From contig CAUYUJ010012780.1 of assembly GCA_963575745.1 (NCBI GenBank), positions 1,111,237 to 1,175,236 on the forward strand: a stretch of DNA of 64,000 nt, written 5' to 3'. Position numbers and translations under genes: made by a program. The notes under the pieces were generated by a model. The model was not told the DNA's origin. It ran no database searches and saw only the letters and a program-made list of their open reading frames with translations. Shown here piece by piece: positions 59,277 through 64,000 of this stretch. How positions within the stretch are numbered: the stretch's first letter is position 1; every line of letters starts with the position of its first letter. The stretch comes from Prorocentrum cordatum (taxonomy: Eukaryota > Sar > Dinophyceae > Prorocentrales > Prorocentraceae).

Positions 59277-62200
59277 CTTCTCTGGCGCGCGCGTGGGCGG
59301 CACGATGCGAGGCCGATTCTGCTCGGCGACCGCAATGATCTTCGGGGGCACGATGATGGGCGGAGGATCGACGGTGGCAGCTTTGGAGCCAGGCCGACGC
59401 TTCGCTGGGATGGGCGGCGGCGGCAAGGGTGGCGGCGGCAATGCCGCGCGCAAGAGGAGGTGCTGCGGCGGCTTTGTCCTCGGGGGCTCGGGCTTTGGAG
59501 GCGGGTTCAGCGAACGCGTCGGCTTGGGGGGCGGGTTCAGCGAAGCCGTCGGCTTGGGGGGCGGAGCAGGAAGCTCCAGGGTTTCGACGTGGAAGCCCTT
59601 GGTGGCCTGGGGGGCACGCGGCCCTGGCCTGCGAAGGAACTTGGAGCGCGCGGAGAGCTGAATGCGAGCCTTCTTGCGAGCAGTCCTGGCGATCAAATCA
59701 TGCGAGTCAAATGCAACTTCGCGTCGCGCACAATTCGCGTCATGCCATCGACTGCTCGGATGGAAGCAAAATGAATTCACAATCATACATGTGTCAGAAC
59801 AACGATTAGAAGGAAACGCTGAAATAACGCATCGTGCTCGCGATCGCCACGCGTGGTGCGCGTGCGCATGCTTCGAACAAACGTGTACACATGCAACGTG
59901 TGTCTCATGAATGTTCACGCGTGAAATTCTGGCAAATCAAGCGTACACAATAGCATCACAACGAACATTATATGCGGATATCACAGCTGGCACACGCAAA
60001 AATGAAGCAATGAGCAAACAACGACCAAAGAAACATAAACTCCTGTCGTTCTCTTCCTGCTGCTGCTGCTGCTGCTGTGAATCTTCGGCATCGCCCCCTG
60101 CTGCCGCTGCGTCTGCTGCTGCTGCTTCCGCAGCGTCTGAGCCGTCTGTGTCTTCCATGGTCGCGTTGTTCATGTCGGGCATCTGGAGGCGCAGGGGGGA
60201 GGTGAGGGGAGCGCTCGCGAGCGGCGCCAACAAAAAAATATGTTCCAGAAATAAGGCTGCCTGGCGAACAATAAGCAACACTTTATTTGAACATGCATGG
60301 TTCACGAAACGCGCGATTCGCCAACGCAAACGTCGTTCCTTCGACCCCTTGCCTTTCCTCCCTTTCCTCCTCCTACATCTCCCACTGGGGGCCTCATTCG
60401 GCAGCACGCGAGTGACTTTCATCGGCTGCCCCTGGCCGCCGCTAGTATTGATCATCAGCCCGTCCAGGATATGCTCGGCAGCCTCCCTCCACCGAGGCCC
60501 CACGAACGTGACGATCGTGTAGCGCTCCTGACTTGCGTTTCAGGCGCGGCAACGGTAACTGCTAGCATACAAAGCATGAATAATATCAGCGCAACGCACG
60601 CACGCGGATTGAAGTAACGAAACACAACATAGAACATATCTACTGAACAGACAGAACGCGCGCCATGTTCACCTAACATGCATCATGCTCATCCAACGCG
60701 CAACATCATGCAGAAATAAGAAATTGCAAAGAGAAGCCGGCACGCACTGAAATAAATCAAAACGACAAATCAAAAAGCAAACATAAGAAACCGGTTAGGC
60801 CTCACCGCGCCAGGCGGATGATACTGAGAATGCAGCGCAGAAAGCCGGCACGATAAAAAAAATGGAAACCTGGGAAACCGAATGCGCGTCCACACCATCC
60901 TCCATGAAAATCTGGTGAACGCCACTGAGGCCGTTCTGCTCGAAGGCTTCCAGCATGGATCTTCCCCCAGGAACTATGTTTCGTTATCGTCGCGCTAAAA
61001 TCCCACCTCAACCTCGAACATTTCCCCCCCCCCCCTCCTCTCCTCCATCTCTCGTCCCGCAGTACGCTTCCTTCTATATACTGCTTCTTTCTACTATCTA
61101 CTCCTGTCCTCCTGTCTACTCCTCCTCCCCCAGTGCGTTTCCTTCTCCCTCTCCCGACAAATCATCCCTCCCCACGTCGGCGTGGCATCGTTGGGGACGT
61201 GCTCAAGCGCCAGGGCGCACGGCTCCATGGGCTCGTCGGTGGGCCCCCCGCTCATGGCCCCGACCCCGCGGCAAAGCAAAAAGCTGTCGGCGCAGATTTG
61301 CGTCATGAGAAAGCAAGATCTGGAAAGCGAAGGAAAACGCGACATGGCATTTCAATACAATGACTCTCACGCATGAACTGATTGATCGCAAAAGCAAAGG
61401 CGCGCATCCAATACGCGGACACACGCACATCACACGTGAATCACACATACAAGTAGCACGGCCATCGGACAGACACACTCGCGCATAATAATCGTGTCAA
61501 TGAAACAAAAAACTTTGCTGATTCATGGTGGGCACGCATACGCGAAGTGGAAGAGCGACACTTTTGCTGCGACAGAACATTACGAACTAACGCAATGTTG
61601 CCGATGCACAAACTCACCCCTCTCGCGCGGCGCCCCCTACAGGTTCGAAACATATGAGCCCTGCAATACCGCTTGTCGTTAACAGAAATACGCGACGATT
61701 ACCGAACTGCATGAACCATGGCAACGCGTGCTTTCCAGAGTATATACATTTGCACGTGCTGTGCAGTAGCCTGCCTCACTCCACAGCTACTCACAAACTG
61801 CAACCCAACTTGCGAAAGAATTCTGGTTTCAGCTTCAAGCAATTCGCAGCAGCCATGTCCTTCGCTTCGGAATCGCCAACCCCCTCCTTCGTAAGTCTCT
61901 TCCTCTCGGCGTGCCACACCGAACTGTGGTAATTCTTCCATTTCGTCAGGAGTTCCTTCTTCTGGAGGCCAATGACCTCCGACAGAGGCACAACGTCCTC
62001 CAGGATCGCATGTCTGTTTGACAATGTTTGGTGCACACAAGTTAGAGATAAACAGAACATCGCGCGCGTGTCCGCGAGAGCGCCGTCCTTACACAAACAA
62101 TGGTACATGATCTTGCCCGTGGCGGGCTGTCAATGGTGGCACACAAACCTATGTTTTACCGACGGCTTGCGCAACTGCTTGCTCTGATCAACATCCCTTA

Positions 62201-63218
62201 CATAACGCATGCGAGCTGTTATCGAGCCGCGCAAAAACAATCGCAGATAAGAACACATACTAAAATGAGAAATGTGTCCTTCGAAGGAGTCTTCTTCTGG
62301 CCCGCTGGGGCCGTCTTCTTCTGGCTGGAAGGCGTCAGCTTGGCTCTCTTCTTGCCAGAAGGCGTCGGCTTGGCCTTCTTGGGCGTCGTCTTGGCCGAGG
62401 GGCTGGGCAGTTTGCGCTTCTTCATGACAGAGGGGGTGGACGCCTTGTCAGGGCTCTTCGTGCTGTTGTTCTTTGCTGCTTTCTTCTGCCCGCCGAGAGC
62501 GGCGGGAACTGGGTCAGGTTTCAGAGCAGCCAAAAACAAGTCGTGATCCTTCTCATTCATGGTCGTCGAAAATGGTTGTTCGATGCATTCCGAAGACTTG
62601 AACTGGAACATAAACGGGCTCTGCTGCTCAGGCGAGGGCCGCCGCGCGGCCTTCGGCGGCGGCGAGCGCGCGCCGAGGTCAGTTCCCAAAATTGTAGCGA
62701 AAATGCCGAACCCGTCGCTCGAAGAAGCAGCGCAGCTACTGGCTGTGTTGGGGCTGTCCTCCAAAGCCAAGAGGGATCGAGGAGTCTCGTCCCGCGTGCC
62801 GAGCGGTGCCGCGGGCTGCTTATCCACTGTCATATGGTTGAACACCTTTTGAATCTGCTCCATCTCTGCCGCGGTTGCCTGAAGAATCAAGCGCGGCAGA
62901 GAGATGCGCCAGAATTGGAAGAAATTTTGTCACGCAATGCACATGTAGCGTCAAATGTGAAAACTACATGCTTCACCATGTTGCATCAAAGTCTTTCAAG
63001 ATGCTGGCGCGACCGAAAGCAACCCGACGGACGCGCGCAAATGACGATCACGCTGCGCGTGCTGACAGAACAAAAGAAACGTCATTATGATCTCATCGCT
63101 TCGAGACGACAGCGCCATTTTTCGTTCAAAGTAAGGTGCATAAAATGGTACCCTTGTACGTCAAAGCGTTTAGCTTTGCCTCGTGCTGCAGGGCGTCTCT
63201 GTACTTGGAAGCAGCCAT
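59277..63218 (-). CDS. Unrecognised basic, proline-rich protein, at least eight exons
   Basis: Exons in coding order: 63218-63153 (MAASKYRDALQHEAKLNAL), 62878-62279 (ATAAEMEQIQKVFNHMTV; later KKRKLPSPSAKTTPKKAK), 62013-61810 (HAILEDVVPLSEVIGLQKK), 61319-61167 (SCFLMTQICADSFLLCRGVG), 60960-60870 (SMLEAFEQNGLSGVHQIFME), 60527-60393 (ERYTIVTFVGPRWREAAEHI), 60182-60043 (acidic, Ala-rich, seven Gln) and 59685-59277 (TARKKARIQLSARSKFLRRP, then PPPKP repeats). Joins 3-4 to 7-8 are in phase with GT, GA, GT, GC and GA donors. Join 1-2 is in phase only as GG|...AG, and join 2-3 needs one base less, so those edges are uncertain. The second exon has TPKK/SPxxK-type motifs known to bind AT-rich DNA in histone H1 tails, pointing to chromatin. 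The protein is about 600 residues; the true end may lie in a further exon. Family unknown. Confidence 0.68.
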
Positions 63219-63318
63219 CCTTGAGGCATTTGGCGCAATGCCCCAGCTCCCCTCCCTGTCCGCACTTCCCCTCCCCCCATGCTGCGCCGTGCATCCCTTC
63301 GCCCGTCGCGTTTCTGCG

Positions 63319-63738
63319 TCATGGCCCCTTGCGGACCCGACGCGTCCTGATGTACCACGCAGTGTCGTGGCAGAAGTGCTCCAGAGGAAGGTCACACATG
63401 TGGACGGAAGACTGCGGAGGGGAATCGCAAGGAAACATGCGCAACACGCACATGCGCATATAAAATCATATTGCAATTGCGAAATCATGTCAAAAAACAT
63501 TTGAATAATGATGCGTTGTAAGCATGTCAACTATATGAATACTTCGTTGCGTCAATCGAACAATAAAGAATAATGACAAAGCGCCTGCTGGTGCGTCTTG
63601 TATATGGCTGCGCGTAACTTCACCTCGTGTACAACCATGTTCGGTGACGTCTTGGCGATGTCCGTGAACAGACCTGAAAAGTTGGCCATAATCGCGGGAT
63701 CCGGGATGCTGTTCTCCGCCACGTGCTTGCGGATCGGG
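63319..63738 (-). CDS. Last two exons of an upstream unrecognised gene
   Basis: Exon 63738-63585 reads PIRKHVAENSIPDPAIMANF, then LFTDIAKTSPNMVVHEVKL and AAIYKTHQQ. A 173-bp intron (GC donor after CAGCAG, CCGCAG acceptor) leads in phase to exon 63411-63319, SSVHMCDLPLEHFCHDTAWY, ending IRTRRVRKGP and TGA. The start lies beyond the window or in unrecognised exons. Its stop is only about 100 bp before the ATG of the next gene, on the same strand, a tight same-strand spacing. No family recognised. Confidence 0.6.
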
Positions 63739-64000
63739 CTGCAAGGCGTGCGATTTCACAATGGAACGACATTGGACATAAATGTGGCACGTTCAAGCAT
63801 ACAAGCATGCATGGCTGTTGCTTGCAACGGTTGCGCGTGACACGACAAAACGCACTTCTAATGCAACGCAAATCACATGACAGGCGATGGCAGCATTTGC
63901 GATTTGGCCCAACATGGTAACACTCATGACAAAGCAGAGCTGGCGCGGGAAATGCAAAAGAAACATTCAATGCGAAACAAAATGCCCGATGATCCGCCAC
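63739..64000. other. Probable intron at the window edge
   Basis: AT-richer sequence directly upstream of the exon at 63738, with an acceptor GCCTTGCAG. No further exon recognised before the end. Confidence 0.4.

Overview
The window reads as nuclear DNA of a dinoflagellate. No species can be named from sequence alone. The evidence is: (i) introns whose donors are GA, GC or GT after an AG, often with the same AG|GA or AG|GC at both intron ends; (ii) the recognisable genes between 38 and 64 kb all lie on the minus strand, as in dinoflagellate one-way gene blocks; (iii) a hydrolase carries paired SAP/ARMET-like helical repeats common in dinoflagellate predicted proteins; (iv) a complete copy of a dispersed dinoflagellate gene family with an HGDGVP motif is present; (v) the non-coding part is extremely rich in simple and low-complexity repeats. 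There are no bacterial operons, ribosome binding sites, CRISPR arrays or confident tRNA/rRNA genes.

Layout. 1-5 kb holds a plus-strand alpha/beta-hydrolase gene split by repeat-filled introns, followed by a 100-N assembly gap. 5-15 kb is mostly repeats: GAC/GTC tracts, a 2.9-kb array of 90-bp units (8.37-11.29 kb), pentanucleotide and trinucleotide tracts. 15.2-19.35 kb is a decayed LINE-type retrotransposon on the minus strand (endonuclease, reverse transcriptase and C-terminal region all recognisable), itself interrupted by a GC-rich composite repeat. 21-23 kb is a second, diverged array that also has a 90-bp period. 23-47 kb is gene-poor, with scattered minus-strand exons (a transmembrane exon at 25.1-25.3 kb, a GAF-domain exon at 38.3-38.6 kb, a frameshifted RRM exon near 45.5 kb) among many copies of a GC-rich degenerate repeat with an AT-rich core.

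47.7-64 kb is a minus-strand gene block, AT-richer beyond 51.6 kb. In transcription order: the last two exons of one gene (63738-63319), an approximately 600-residue basic and proline-rich gene of at least eight exons (63218-59277), an approximately 380-residue acidic/basic gene of seven exons (57420-54936), a dispersed-family gene with one stop and one frameshift (54080-52096), and a two-exon gene with two frame breaks (50475-47744). Exon junctions were set by matching reading phase across introns. Most joins are in phase, but two are not settled. The proteins of the three main block genes are unrecognised by function; their composition (KRPAA-like, SPxK/TPKK-like, acidic tracts) suggests nuclear, chromatin-associated roles, which is inference.

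The most interesting points are the non-canonical introns with repeated ends (including a 16-bp direct repeat around a 1.4-kb intron), the mobile-looking composite GC repeat with an AT core, a splice-leader-like sequence inside the second 90-bp array, a DDE-transposase-like reading of the HGDGVP family, and a large inverted array of 11-bp units between two genes.
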